Source: Tubulanus polymorphus (taxonomy: Eukaryota; Nemertea; Palaeonemertea; Tubulaniformes; Tubulanidae). Taken from it: a stretch of DNA of 60,000 nucleotides. Under the pieces are notes generated by a model that saw nothing but the letters and a program-made list of their open reading frames with translations, searched no databases and had not been told where the DNA came from. The stretch spans positions 7,137,001 to 7,197,000 of the forward strand of contig NC_134025.1 in the NCBI RefSeq assembly GCF_964204645.1, written 5' to 3'. A program made the translations under genes and the position numbers. Shown piece after piece: positions 24,751 to 38,435 of the stretch; position 1 is the first letter of the stretch; each line of letters starts with the position of its first letter.

Positions 24751-26039
24751 ACTCCCACGTACGGTTAAAAACCATTTTGTCTTACTTTATATATTCTAGA
24801 GATTAATGATCTTATGATCCCGTGTTCTTTTCTTTTGCTTCATCGCATTTCACATGGTTATATGAGGGCTTTGTGGAGACCTATCCCGCTATTTTTAACC
24901 TGATAGATGTAACGTCATAATATGGTTGAATAAAATTAACTAGATATAAACCTGGTTGAATTAATTTCTAAAATAATTTCAAGACTAGTCAATGCCGTAA
25001 ACAGGTTTGATTGCGTCGGGTACAGTCCATCCTTCAGACAGCATTATCAATTCCGACTAGAGAGAATGAAGTCGGTTATATCCAGTAATAGCCTGTCGAG
25101 TCAGCTCATTTTCTAATATCATGTCGCGATAATTCAGTTTTCAATGAATTCATCCATCACCATTACGAGTTTAATACGATCAAGACAGAATCGCGAGCAG
25201 TCGATAGCCCGAACAACCGTGCGAACAGGAGAGGCAACAGAACCGCATCGGTGTAGCGCACGATCGAGGCTGAGCAACCGATTCTGTAACAACGCAAATA
25301 AAGAGTTGTTGTTTTTTTTATATATTCCACGTGCCTCGACGAAGTCAAGCGGCTTATGAGGAAACTTAACATTTATTAATGGGCTTATTATTTGATCTTT
25401 GATTTCTATGTAATTTTCTATTTTGTCGGCTGAATCAAATTCGAATGAAATGTTTGATCCGTCATTTTCGCTGCGTATAATTCACGTCGTCGGTAAATTG
25501 AAAACATCGCGGCGAGACTTCATCGTCGCAGACGCAGTGAATTCCGTATGTTTCAAGTTAATCAATCATTGTGATTATTGAATAGAACTATCCGATTTTT
25601 GTCTGAAGAATATTCAGCGTAACCGAATAGAACGATTCATGTTTTCAGATATACGACGTATACAATACATTTTCGCCGATCTCAATTAATATCGATATGA
25701 CTTGTGGGCTTGAGTTTGAATACACGGTGTCGTAAATATATACACGGTAAATGAGTGTTTCTCTCGTTACGGTATTTTTTGATAACAGGGTTTTCTGCAA
25801 CGTGAAAATTAAACAGAAAATCATTTTGTATTGCTCATGAATTCGACCTCCGCAAATAACGAGACAGTTTTGGGGTAACTTGTTGGACTTGTCGTATCTA
25901 ACTGATATACACTTCATTTTTTGGTATATCAAGGGGTGTTATGATTTCTCCTAGGAAAAAAACATACTGTCTACATGTAAAGATGTTTAGGTCTTCGTCA
26001 CTGGCCAGGGATGATACCCTATGCTATGGCGCCTACTTG
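24751..26039. other. Non-genic stretch
   Basis: ORFs at 25144-25372 overlap on opposite strands, and 25645-25932 (minus) is AT-rich; none has support. A direct repeat GGTTGAAT(T/A)AA occurs at about 24923 and 24953. Confidence 0.5.
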
Positions 26040-26165
26040 CCGGGATAGTCGAGAATGGTGCTCAGATTATCGATGACGAGAATTCTATAACTACGGTAGA
26101 TTTGTTTATTTATTGCTGGATGCAACATGCAACAACGATAATTTGGGTTCGAATCCTCGAACCCT
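26040..26165 (+). repeat. Interrupted tRNA-like module (possible SINE remnant)
   Basis: TAGTCGAGAATGG (about 26046) resembles an A box and GGGTTCGAATCCTCG (26145-26159) contains a perfect B box. The roughly 100-nt separation is too wide for a plain tRNA, so there is either an insertion between the boxes or a chance A box. The CGAATCCTCG end is shared with modules at 8.8 and 59.6 kb. Confidence 0.35.
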
Positions 26166-26842
26166 CGAAACTCTTACTCAGTTCCATAAATCATTCTCGA
26201 GTCCAGAATTTCAGATTTTTTTCGATGCCTGATATACAAAACAGACATAATTTCGGATATCGAAAAATAATGATTTACAAGCATTAAAATTGTAAATCGA
26301 TACAGATAATTTCTATCAGATCACGTCCTGCCCATGAGTGTCATTCATGAAATTGTGTAAATGCATTCGGAACTTTCTGGCCTATTATCGTCATGTTCTT
26401 CGTTCGCGCATCCAACTATCTAATCGGCATGTAATTCAGCACACAGACACATTCACAAGGAGGAGAGACGGACAGAAATAATAATTCCTTTCAATTTCCT
26501 GCCAAGCATCGCCATGGCGAAGGACATGCATGCCGCCATCAGCGAAATCTCCTTAATCCATCAAAACCCTGGTCGAATCACCGCACGATCAAAATAAAAT
26601 CGCTTTCGATAATCAATTTCGTCGTGAATCGCTTCTCATATTTCACCGGTGGTTGCACGAACGCGATCCAACTGCAGCTGTAATTATTGAGTCTCTCGCG
26701 CGCGTACAGGATTCTTCATTCATATTTGTGAAGATTTAATATAAAATCCCCGACAGACCATCGCTACCCAAACCGATGACTGTGTTTGATGGGTTCAGAT
26801 AACTATTTAAGAAATTCGGCGCTTTTTTGTTGTTTTGGCGTT

Positions 26843-26975
26843 CAGGGGCCAGTTCCTCGAAAGTTTGTTAGACATAACCAGTGGATAGCTGACATAGCGA
26901 CGATTAAAAGTTCATTGTTACTATGGTACTTATCCGCTGGTTATTTTCAACCAACCTTTGAGCAACTGGCCCCTG
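26843..26975. mobile_element. MITE with CAGGGGCCAGTT terminal inverted repeats
   Basis: The left end CAGGGGCCAGTTCCTCGAAA and the right end, read in reverse complement as CAGGGGCCAGTTGCTCAAAG, match closely. Pairing continues through CATAACCAGTGGATAG / AATAACCAGCGGATAAG, so each arm is about 45 bp of a 133-bp element. CAGGGG termini suggest a hAT-type parent (inference). No clear 8-bp target duplication remains. The 76-codon ORF spanning it is an artefact. Confidence 0.85.
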
Positions 26976-29900
26976 GTGTTCTAGTACCCTATTGCATATC
27001 AGGAATTTGTATGTAATGGCCTGAATCAGCCACCATGTAAAACCTACAATCGTATTCGTTTGGAAACATGATTTTTATTGCACGATACCAAACGAACTGC
27101 CATTGCATGTGACATCGCAGCTTCATTTGGTAAATAAACCCTTTTTGGATAATTAGAACTTCCCCGGGGATTCTGAACCTACACTGGAAGTGTCTAGGGA
27201 TATCGGACGTTTGCTAATGAGTAATGATTGGGTAATAACTCGGCAACAAATCCATCTTAGCAAATACTACTTTTTACTACGGGGGCTAGTCCTGCGGCGT
27301 ATCGCGACATGAGCTTATACCCAGCTCCATTAATTGAGGAAGGATTAACGATATTTAATCGGCCATATCCCTGACAAAACGTAGATTGTTTCCATAGGAC
27401 GTGGTCGCCAAACTTCAAACTCATCTATATACGATACACTCCATTATTACTTATAAAGAATGATTTAACGTGTTAAAGTAAATGACCGACCTCTGATGAA
27501 CCGATAGACTGTAACTTGACAATGGACAAGGGTGACACAGGATATTCTAGAACAACAGACGAGATGTCCCAGGCGTAAGTTCACCGAGGTTAATGAAGCA
27601 CAAGAAATGCTGGCAATAAAACCTCATGCAATATTTATCCACGCAGAAGTGAAAACACTAAATCCACGGTATAACAACAATTCATTAAGGCTTCAGCTTT
27701 TCCTAATCCTTCACTCATTGCTGGAAGATTTAAATGGGGCTGATGTTAACGTGAATGAGACATCCACGCTCTACTACTTGTGCTATCCAGACCATCGTTA
27801 AGATTTTAACCCTTAAAACAGAACTAGAAATGAAAGGACACGAATGAACCTCCTTCAAATTTTTCTATATCGCAGCGGCATTGAAAACTTGAAATTCGTC
27901 TTTACTTTTATAACCAGCTGATTCCGCTATACTGGTGTTGGAATCTGAATCAGGCAACGTATCAGCGAGATTTTCTAATAATCTATATATTTTTAGCAAT
28001 CAATCAATCAATTGGGCACATTTTCATTTCATATCGAAGATTTATAAGCCACTGTTGAACCTTCGCGTTAATAAAATAACGTTTTCCGATGCGGAATATC
28101 GGCATAAACACAGTGTTGCGGCATCTGTTCAAAGCTCGCATTTTCCCACGAATCAAACTTATTTTAATCTCCTTAAACACTAAGCGATTTTCGGCCTGAT
28201 TTTCACGACAAGTGCTCTCCAAAGAACAGTATATGGCAGAAATCATGATTTTCTGAAACACATGTAATCAAAGTAATGCGCTCCCACTATTCCCTCGCAA
28301 TCATTATGTACAAAATTAAAATGTAATCACCAGCAATTGATTGCCATAAATCCAACGAAATTGTCAGTGCATTATTTCAGTTAATCGTTTTCTACTTCTC
28401 AAACGAATATTCAATTGGTTCGAAAATGTTGTTTACGGGATAATTACTAGAGCGATGTAAACAACAAATGGTATTTTCATTAGATCAAATGGCTGTCAAC
28501 CTAAAAACTAGATAACAAATCCATTTAATATTTCGACGACCTATCTACTCATATATACGCCAAAAATATATTTATAGGGATCCTAATATTTCATTATCAA
28601 ACATCACCCATTTCACTTGAACGTAAGATAAGCGATACATTTTGTGAAAGAATTCTTTTCAGCGATGAAGTCTTTATCGCCGACAAGTTCAAGCGACAAG
28701 GCTTATATCTTACGCGAAATCTTTTTCGGACGGAATGTGCACGAGTGCATCGCATAGTGCGAAATAAACTGTGCTACGACCTTCAGGGTAAACGATAGAT
28801 AGAGATAGACGATGCACTGAATTTTCTACCTTCGTGATTTCAACAACGCTATATTGAAGAATCGCTTTCAGCCTTATGTGAAAAAGAACAAGATTGAAAT
28901 GACAAGTAAATTAGTTTCATTAGATGTGTTCTTTATAGAGATACTCATTAATTCTACGTAATCTGCGCAATTACGTTTATACCCAATGAAACTAAGGTCA
29001 CCATATGAACTGTTCGACCAGCGCTCATTCGAGAGATCGAGAAAATCTACTTCCCGACTTCAATTTCATAAGAATAGTCGCAACTAGTCGTTCAATAATC
29101 TGATATTAAGATCTGGGACGACGCCTGGAGACGTTGAACAGAAATTCCCGACTAAAAAAAAGTATGCGATAGCATACGTTTTTCCAAGCGAACTGATATA
29201 AAAACGATTTCTTTTTCGTGTGTTTCACCAAATAAGAACTAGCTGTATTTCGATGGCTTATACGTGTCACATGAGGCTCGTCTGCGTCGGATCGGAGAGA
29301 CAACATTTTCCAAGAAAAGATTTAAAATAAAACGCAGTAACGCTAAATGCTGAACAGTATGTCGCTGGAAAATAATACTCTATCATCATGTCCACGCGTA
29401 ATTTTCTCAACGACACACGATCCCGAAGACGGACATAATCGTCTGGTCAATACGACTAAAAAATGTCAATCGAGATTGTCATCGAGAGCTACGTCGAGAG
29501 CCAGTTTAGCTTTGTAGCGTCGTTGCCCGCAGGGTCGCAACGACGACAGGGGCCAAATGTCATATTTGCGAGCGAATGACACCGTGTGAGTAGATTATTT
29601 CAGCCTCATCCTCTCGCAGAGTCGATGATGCCGCCGCAGTTACATGTCTGTGAGTCACAACGGGAGCCAGTGACAAATCCGCTTCTATACTACCTTCATA
29701 AGAACTGGGGCGCGCTGTTGTCGCCTGTGTCTTATTTCATTGATACTGATAAACTGACTTGTTTAATATTCGAACGGTGCGTTCTTATTTGCGACAAGTG
29801 AATAGTGTCGTCTCTGATCTTTCGATTAGAATCCAATATCAATCCATACCAAATAATTTACCCGTCTTAAACGCATTGTTGATTACTCCAAGGTTACGTA

Positions 29901-32156
29901 GATGTATCTAAAAATCTACGAAAAAAATTGAGGGTTTTTTGTATGGAAACAAGAGCAAAATGAATACCAAGATGTTTGTAGCCTCTCTATATTGGATCAG
30001 TGAGAGAGAGAACTACAGATATTAAACTTTTGATAGAGAGACCAATGTTTTGTAAAACTACAGTACATCGCGCCGATTAAAAACTCATTGATAGCTGGTT
30101 TCAAAAAATAATTGATTGCCTACCATTATAAAAATGAACAAACAGAACTTTTAACATGTGATTCCAAAGAAGAGTGTACCTCGCAGGCAGTTTGCTCTAA
30201 AATTCAATCATCTTCATCCTGCCATGTCATTCTTCATTTTTCTAATTATCAAAATTCATTTTTGTTGTTGTGTTCCTGTGGAGGGGGAATGGTCCCCTCA
30301 TTGGATCCACTGCCAATAATGGCTTTCCATACATCCCTGTCATAATAGTACTATGTAATGTTACGAAAATGTATGAAATGTTCGTATTTGACTAAATGAA
30401 TTATAATTATCATCAAATCATTAATCAACAACAAAGTTTTTGATTCTATTGTGGTTCTACAAACTATAGATCTGTTTTGGATGTAAATGGGTTATTTACG
30501 ATTTTTACGTTAGGAAATTCACGGTGTTCGTATCGACGTGAGTCGTATTTCAGAATCTACCGTTCAACCGGAAACGCGTGAAGATATTCTGTAAGACGAT
30601 ACCGCGAAACACGCTTTAACTAGCAATTCAAATCTCGATTACAGGTCGCGAAAACAGTTGTTCATTTCGACGTCGTGGAGAAAGCTAATTCTGACATCAG
30701 CGGCAACGCCAGAGATAGCGAGGCAAGGGAAAGATGCGCACACAAAATCGATGCTCGTAACATAACTAATCATTGATGCGGCCCCGTCTCCGAAATTACC
30801 GCCGTAGCGAGAGAAACGCATTGAAAACCTAGAATCGATTTTAGATTAGTAACCAATGAACACCGACTGTTCTATCATTTTTCATGGCGGAAGTTCAACG
30901 TCGATATATTGGATTACTTCCTGCCGAGACAATTCCAGTTATTTTCACGCGATTCGCGCACTCGCCACTCACACGCACACTCACTCGCGTCGCATCGAGT
31001 TCGAGAAATACATCCCCACTTTAAAACGGCAAGAAAAGAATCTATTCTAAGACGCTTTAAGTTCTATTCAACGCATTGAACTCTTTACAAAACGGATCAA
31101 TTCCGCCAGTGTAATTTAGACATATTAACAGCTCCGACTTGCCGCTTACGATAATATTTTCACGAAAAAAATTCTCAAGCAGATCCGAGAAAAAGAAAAA
31201 GTAAAGATCGTTTTCTATTATATTCCAGGGATTTTTTTCTGTTTGTATGGCAGTAGAATCCTCGATGGAGAAATATTCTGCGGATTGTCAGCGATGTCAA
31301 GATGGTTTTCATATCGCATGTCATTTACGCGTCTAGTTCTCGATGTTTTGACAACTCTCAACATACACGAGTATTTCCTGAACAAGTTGTTCTAATGCGG
31401 CGTCGATATCCGAATGTGTCATTTTAAGGAATACGAACAGAGTCGCGTTGACATGAGAAAATCTTTCAAACCAAATCACCGAGCGTGTGTGTGTGGGGAC
31501 GACAACGGCGAAAATATGAAACTTCTAGCGGGACATGAGTGAATTCTCTCCGGAGGCTAGCATACACACACCGTAATAAATCAACATTTCTTGAATTAAC
31601 TCTAATGAGTTTGGTGCTAAAAATCACGTGTTAAATTCGCGACGACGCCGATGGTAATTTGTTAGCGACTGTTTACAACAAATGCAAACCGTACATTTAT
31701 CATTGGCGGCAAGAATTTAACAATATACTACTAGCTTGTCACGACATGCCACGCGATAACGTGGCTGCTTACTGTTCACAAACGTAATTACCAATCGGAT
31801 TTCAGATGTCTACGGCGCTCGTTTCACAATCAAAGGTGCCCGTTTCGATTGAAGCGATATCCGCCTAGAGGGAGATTTCGAATTATTCAATCAATTAACT
31901 AGTAAATTTCATTCGTTTAAGTACAGATCGCAGGGTTTTTCACAGATCAATGCCGACAGCATTCAGCGATCATCATACCCTGCTTATTGTAAGAGTACTT
32001 GCCAGAGAAGAGTACTGTAAAGGCACTTCAATAAGGAATTCAATTCAGTGAATTTTCTTCAGTACAATCAGGTTGATATTTTTGCCTGTGGACAAAATCT
32101 GATGTATACAGTTTATAATGTCACTTCCATCAAACTGTATAACCACTTGCCAAGTG
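26976..32156. other. Long non-genic stretch
   Basis: No supported gene. On the plus strand 27511-27801 is open for about 96 codons with protein-like composition (LRLQLFLILHSLLEDLNGAD), but has no start or domain. In another frame an ATG in strong context (ACAATGG, about 27520) leads to a GTAAGTTC donor at about 27575, a possible short first exon. CpG-richer patches lie at 29020-29700 (hairpin listed separately) and 30540-31020. Near 30275-30320 GGAGGGGGAATGG...GGATCCACTGCC resembles an eroded DNA-element end. Confidence 0.45.
29518..29545. repeat. Perfect 9-bp hairpin, 10-nt loop
   Basis: CGTCGTTGC (29518-29526) pairs exactly with GCAACGACG (29537-29545) around CCGCAGGGTC. It lies in a CpG-rich patch and could be a structured RNA segment or chance in GC-rich DNA. 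Confidence 0.8.
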
Positions 32157-32217
32157 GACTAGTCCTATTGGTTTACTGGTTCTACGTACGAGACCCGGGT
32201 TCGATCCTGGTGAGTGC
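32157..32217 (+). repeat. tRNA-like module with perfect B box
   Basis: TAGTCCTATTGGTTTA resembles a tRNA D-arm/A box, and GGTTCGATCC (32198-32207) is a perfect pol III B box at tRNA spacing. No matching acceptor stem is visible, so it is a tRNA pseudogene or SINE head rather than a working tRNA. Confidence 0.45.
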
Positions 32218-33623
32218 ACGTAAATTTCACTGTATCACTTAATCGTTGTATCGGTGGGGAATCCGAAGTTATCTCGGTAAAACCTCGTTCCGCATGGACA
32301 ACAGGATCAATAATACAATCATAGTAATTCAGACTCGATGATTAACGCCCGAAGACAGTCAAAATTAACGAGTTCGAACAAGTTCTTGGTTTGCTGTTCA
32401 GCACGCTCGCTTTCTTACGTGATCTCGCTATCACTTCTTAATCGTTACGCCCTATAGTTATTTCTATAACACTGTCTTCATCTTCTACCCTATCAACATC
32501 CACACCACTCTCCTTCCTTCATTCATTCCATCCCTCCATAAGCCTATCTGATGTGGACAAAAAAGGTCATCTTTTTAGTAATTTGTTTTAATTTCGAGTA
32601 AATGCGCACCGTATATCGCAAAAAAATAACAATGTCATTTCTCGTATGGATGATAATGAGTGAGTCTTGTTAGTCTCACGTTGGCATTCTATAACGGTAG
32701 ACAGTGGGAATGATGGATGCGACGAATTAACGATCTTATATCTAGAATATCCTATCAATTGCATCAAAAAAGTTTGATAAATCCATCACACAATTACCCG
32801 CACGACTTCACTAAGACATTTTCCCTGACATCTATCTATATCAATCTTTCTATATTCCATCAACTACTACTCTACTATGCGCGTTACGACACACGGCGAT
32901 GGAGTCGGGCCATTCAATATAGATGACAATCATACGATTTGATTCAAATACAGAATGAAATATAGATATGGAAATCGGAAGGTAAAATGCGACATTCGCG
33001 TTAAAAAACCCGTTCCCATCTTGTTCGTAGCCAATATTTTCTACGAGATTTTATCTACAAGAAATGCGTTTTATAGCATACATATGGCCGGACATCTCTT
33101 ACTTTCAAATCAATGCCTTCTTTCGACGGATCGACCTGCGCGTAAAACTGTAAAATAGCAACACTGGCAGCACTAATAACTAGTTCGATCCGGCGAGTTG
33201 ACGAATACCGAGCGCAGATGGCATCGGGGATATGAGTCGATTGAATATTCTCCTGTAATTGATACTTAATTGGAAAAAGTGGCTGGAGATGTACTTGCGG
33301 CAAATACAAGCAATTATTCGGGTCGAGATGGTAAACATGTTACAGCCGAAAAATCAATTTATTATGAGCCCAATGTCAACATTAACCCATTAAACTTCGA
33401 TGTGATAATTCAATTCCGACTTGGAACTCGTTGCTTCGGTGCAAGATGAGGAATTTACTTATGGCGTCCATATACTTAAAATGTCCTCTGTTCGTAAGCT
33501 TGATGACACCATATTGATGGTCAATACAAAGAGATATTTACATGGCATTTCCCCGAAATTTGTAAAAGACTATAATAACTTTCGTTATGTATAGCAGGTT
33601 TCCACTGGCGGACAGACAATCTA

Positions 33624-33631
33624 TGACGTCA
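33624..33631. promoter_or_regulatory. Perfect CRE-like site TGACGTCA
   Basis: The palindromic CREB/ATF consensus TGACGTCA occurs once, followed by CGTACAC/GTGTAGG-like sequence. No start codon or promoter can be tied to it, so function is unproven. Confidence 0.2.
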
Positions 33632-36600
33632 CGTACACGGCCTACACGTACGATACAGGGTCCTAATGATAGTTCCAAGACCGTACCGTCGATACCTAAA
33701 AGCTTTTACAACTGCAGAAAATTAGGGTTAAAGGTAAAGAGGAAAGAGTTTAAGGTCTAGAGGATTTGGGTCTAGAATTGAATCCAGAGGCTTATAGGGC
33801 ACTAATGATAACCATAAGTCGCTTGAGAATAAAGCAGCCATAATCATTGTTCCCCGTTTGTCGAATTTCACTATGATCTAGAAACTGTTTACAAATCGAC
33901 TAGATCCAAAAGATTTCCTTTCTAGAATAAGTAGAGAGGAATTTTCATCGGCAAAAACATATTTCAAAAAATTTCACTGGTGTACTACTCCTCCACATGT
34001 GTTTTCGTCCGACAGATCCTCTTCGTTTTCGATGCGTTTCGGTTTCTATTATCACACACTGCATTAAACGAAAAAACGCCTGCAGTCACGAGGAAACTAA
34101 GTTATTTGCGCGAGCACAATTATGAATTGAATAGAAATTAGCGAAAGTTGTAGAGAATGCTGCCTTTATCGATCGGATAGAAGTTTAGTTTAATTCGAAA
34201 ACTAAACATAAAACGAAAGACAAACATCGTCTATAGCCTTTTATGGGCGTGTATTAGATTTCTTAAGAAGAAAGTTTCTATTTTCGGAAGAAAATCAAAA
34301 TCTAATCAGCCTAACTGCTGAAGGGTATTCTGTGAGAAGCGACTACAAAATGATGAGGAAATTGTCTCAGGATAAAGAATCCATATTTGTTGACATATGC
34401 GGCTCTATATGAAAAGTTCGTCCAAAAGCTGTCATGGATTGGGTTTATAATTTCATATAATAAAAACGGTTCTTAAATCGCCATTTCATCGATACATGTA
34501 TATCTTGAGAAATATAAATGTGTCTGTTTTGTAATGAAACCTCTATTTGGTATGTAGTTTTGTTCTTGTTAAAGGGCAATGCGTTCCATATAGTTCTCAT
34601 CTAGAAGAATGCACAGTCATTCTTAAAATGAACGGTTGCATTGTCGACACAAGAACGCTGATCCATCATTTGTCACTCCAGCGGCGATTAATAACGTATT
34701 ATCATCCAGCAAAACCGACCATCATCTCATCCATCCAATGCTGCAAAGATGCACCGCTGATACTATAAACGGTTGTACACCGATGGCATATCTTTCGTTC
34801 GTTCAGCGTAGGTTTTTTTCGTAATCATTCCCTCATGCTGCACTAGCGTTTTACGGGCGCAAACTGAATCCAATTATACGATTGCGAACGAAAGGATGGA
34901 CGTTTCATGTCGGTGCCCTAGTCGTGGGTTGAGTCGTTCGCATACTCACGATTTATTCATAGTTTTCCCCGATTTGGATTCGAGTCACATCGACTTGGTA
35001 GATGAAAAGGGCATTTAGTATACGGAATGGATGTGAGCACGCGACCGATATACCAGTCATACGAGAGACGCTCGGCCCACAAGAAAATCTGAATTAACAG
35101 TCCCGTGTTTTAGGCTACCGAGTAGGTGTAACCGTCACCGGTTCATTGAGAAACAGTCGTAATACTATATACAACTATGATTTTAATTGGATAGCATTGG
35201 TCATAGGTCAGTGGCAAGTCACCGACGCATCAGGAATATGAAAATCAGGCACTCGATATCAACGAAAGTTCATTCAGAGGGATTCGTACATTAGTGAAAC
35301 TAATCCGGGTATCCGACACCTTGCATGTGACGTCGCATTAATCTTACTCTTGCGGCCAGATCTACAAGACCGTTTTTGACGCCGTGCTCGTTTCATTCCT
35401 GTAACTCAAACCCAACCGACCATAATTGACCAGGAGTCAGGTCCCGGTTCCACGATCTGGATTGAAGTCTAAAATCTGACCCCATTATCGCTAAATATTA
35501 AAAATTATTATAAAATTTATTTTAAGGAACTGATTTCAATACAATGGTTAGCCCAAATCAACATCTATGGAACTCGGACCAGATCACTTACGAAACCCCG
35601 AAGGATAAGTCCATAGTTACTAACAGCGATAAAAGGGAATTTCATATTTTTCATATTTTTTACAACCAAAAAGATATTATATTCATTTTATAGGTATTCG
35701 ATGAAACACGTTTGGATTTAAATTGTTTATTTCAACCTGGCAACATTTCAGGAATGCTTTTCCAGTTTTCTTTTGTCTTACCATATAGATTTTAAAAGTT
35801 TCACAGCGTCGGTATACGCCGGTATATACAGGCTATTTAAGTCATTTTAAGAAAATTCATTTTTTACTTTATCACGGTGTCATGCCTGGATTACAAATAT
35901 CCATTAGTAAATTAGAAACCGCCGGAAGAAACATTAGTGTAGGGAGAACAAAAAAGTTATATAAGATAAATCGAAATCTAAGTCAGATTAAAACTAAACA
36001 TATTCATATTTCCAAACACGCGTGGAAGACTCACGTCGCAAACTATATGAAAATTGAGCCGACAGATGAATGTTAGATTGTGAAATATGCACGCCCAGCG
36101 GCCACATAACACGTATACAACCCCCAGTAGATCATGGAGATTCGTAGAAGCGGGGTATACGCCATACGCCGATATTCATCGCCCGAGTCTATAGTGTCAG
36201 GTTCTGAAAATTCATGAAGACGCCATCGCCACACCGACGGTCGCAAAACGAACACCTCGGGTGGAAGCCAAATCAGGCAAAGACGCGGTAATTAGCCAAC
36301 CGGGCAATTATGGCATGAGCGTGGAGGCGCGAATACCAGTCGCGAAATGAATCGGTGACATGCGAACGCATGGCCCATCTTCAACGTAACAACAGTCAAC
36401 TCGTTCGTAATGATGGCAATATGATATACTCGACGCGACCGTCCAACAGCCAATATCTAACTAGCCGCCGCTGAATACTTAAAAAACTTCAAGCTCGTTT
36501 GAGAATATATTCCCCGATATCGATGCTTCCGCTCGAAGATATTTCGATGGAAAAATTCCAGCGCGCTGCGTCGAAGCGCGTTATACTTTTGATAGTTTTA

Positions 36601-38145
36601 CACGTGGATCTGATTTTCAGAAACTCATTTGCACGGATTTTTGCGTGCGTGTGTCGTCACGCGCCCGATCACCAATGAAACAGGCAACTCTTTGAGTCGT
36701 CGGGAGAAGTATGCGCCGCCGCCGCGCGCTATGCTACTAAGGCATTGGAAGACGACGAATAATTTTCTTTTCAGGGGAAATTTCTGAAAAACTGCCGTCG
36801 TCGAGACCTTGCATGCAGCGCATCCTGCAGACTTAACTCGCACCTTTCAAGTCAGGAGAGAAACGCCGTGTTAAGCTCCTTGTACGACAACGCGTATAGC
36901 TTAGACCGGTGATTTGCACTTTTTTACACACCCAGAGTTGTGCCGCGCGCTTTCTTCGAGCAGACTGACAAGTGCCGAGAAAATCTAATTCCATCTAACG
37001 ACGACGCCGATGGTCGGCGAGGATTCTGCCTCGGCATCGTTGTTGTTATTGTTCATTCATAATAACAGGTTACTCCATGCATTGGCGATTTCGTCAAGCG
37101 TGATGCATTATCTGCGCCGTACGTTTCGGGGTGCTAAAACCGCTCTCCGCGCGCGGCTTACGGGTAGATATCTCGAATCGCGATGTTTGCTGGAAAAATA
37201 TTGACTCTGCGCGTAACAATAATCTCGCTGTCATCCGCGAGCATTTGTTTATTTATATCGAGAATCCATTTCGCCTTACATGTCGAATACCGCAAATTTG
37301 ACCAAGTACCTTTTAACCCTTTTATCACCGTTCGCATTTCGAGACGATTATGGAGTTAGTGATTAGAAAACTTTTTTGAACAGGATATACAGGGCGAATA
37401 CATTTTCTATTGAAATTGGAGATAGCCATTGTTGAAATTCAATATGTTTCGGGTTTATTTCCGTTGAGCGCGCCGGAACTATACATGTGAATCACTAGTT
37501 CTTGTTTCAGTTTTTCATTACGGGTTTTTTCCATCTCGAGAATTCCGAAATTAGACTTTCGTGTCTGAGTGAAATAAGTTCAGCCTTTGTCGTTTCGATT
37601 TTCTTTTCATTTAAATCCAGATTGAAAAATGTTAACCCACAACGCTGTGAAATGGCTATTTGAAAAAACAAATATACGAGTTTTGATATTGCTCGAATGC
37701 GAGCTTGTTAAAACTGACAGATAATTCGCATTGGTTGTTTATTCATTCGGAATAGAAGACTGGTGGGTCCATCTATGAAATGATCGAAGATACTGACGAT
37801 GCTACATCAATGCTGTATAATGAGATTCGGTTATGTAACGGCACTGTTGCAGTAACTGATTGGTCGCCATAAATTTACTGCATCAATTACTGCTTCAACG
37901 TCTGAATAATTCATGCCCTGGCTTAAGATATTATTTCATCTTATTAATTGTCACATAGTGAAAAAAACTCGGTTAAGATACGTTTGAATGTTGTAAATGA
38001 AGATATTAATTGTACAAATTCTCTATAAATTCATCGTCATAAAAGAAATATTAAATTCAGTTGGAAAAAGAGTCTGACGTATTTGGTCACAAATCCTGCA
38101 CAGCCAAACCATTTTTTCATAAATGTTATTGTTTTACGTACAATG

Positions 38146-38163
38146 GATATATGTACATATATC
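38146..38163. repeat. 18-bp perfect AT-rich palindrome
   Basis: GATATATGTACATATATC is self-complementary over 18 bp, and TTATATGTACAT repeats the core a few bases downstream. Probably a low-complexity TA-rich segment. Confidence 0.8.
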
Positions 38164-38422
38164 TAGTTATATGTACATGGATAATTCTATTGGGTATATC
38201 TAAACTAGATGATTTTGGAATGGTCGATGAGAGGCTTAATATTCCAAAGCAAAGGTCGCCACATCTGGTGGTAATTCGATGAACTATTCCAGTGAGACGA
38301 GGTGACGACTGCATCCACGAGATGTCGCTAGTGTAGATGACGGTAGTAATAATCCAGTACCCGTGGGCGGCTGATGCTGCTGCCGTTGCAGCGCTCCGTG
38401 CCATGCGATCTCATGAAAAAGC

Positions 38423-38435
38423 GTTGCCTGGCAAC
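38423..38435. promoter_or_regulatory. RFX X-box-like motif GTTGCCTGGCAAC
   Basis: GTTGCC and GGCAAC half-sites overlap in a near-perfect palindrome fitting the RFX X-box (GTNRCC-N(0-3)-RGYAAC). It lies in a CpG-rich patch, about 38280-38640. About 110 bp downstream on the plus strand an ATG at 38545 opens MSVRLRRINPERYASAIATA... ending at 38637. X-boxes close upstream of starts are a mark of ciliary genes. Whether that ORF is real is uncertain. Confidence 0.35.

Larger units (their letters stand above)
32218..38422. other. Long non-genic stretch with CpG-rich patch
   Basis: No firm gene. 36060-37210 is CpG-rich. Within it, plus-strand 36201-36350 is open for 49 codons after GTGTCAG (VLKIHEDAIATPTVAKR...), and on the minus strand a TTTTTCAG acceptor near 36792 precedes 52 open codons (KFPLKRKLFVVFQ...). 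They compete and neither is called. A TTCTTGTTTCAG acceptor near 37510 opens about 50 plus-strand codons (FFITGFFHLENSE...). An 18-bp palindrome lies at 38146-38163. 33730-33830 is purine-rich. Confidence 0.4.

Noticed and set aside
26786-27016. 76-codon plus-strand ORF
   Set aside because: Runs through a MITE and its inverted repeats.
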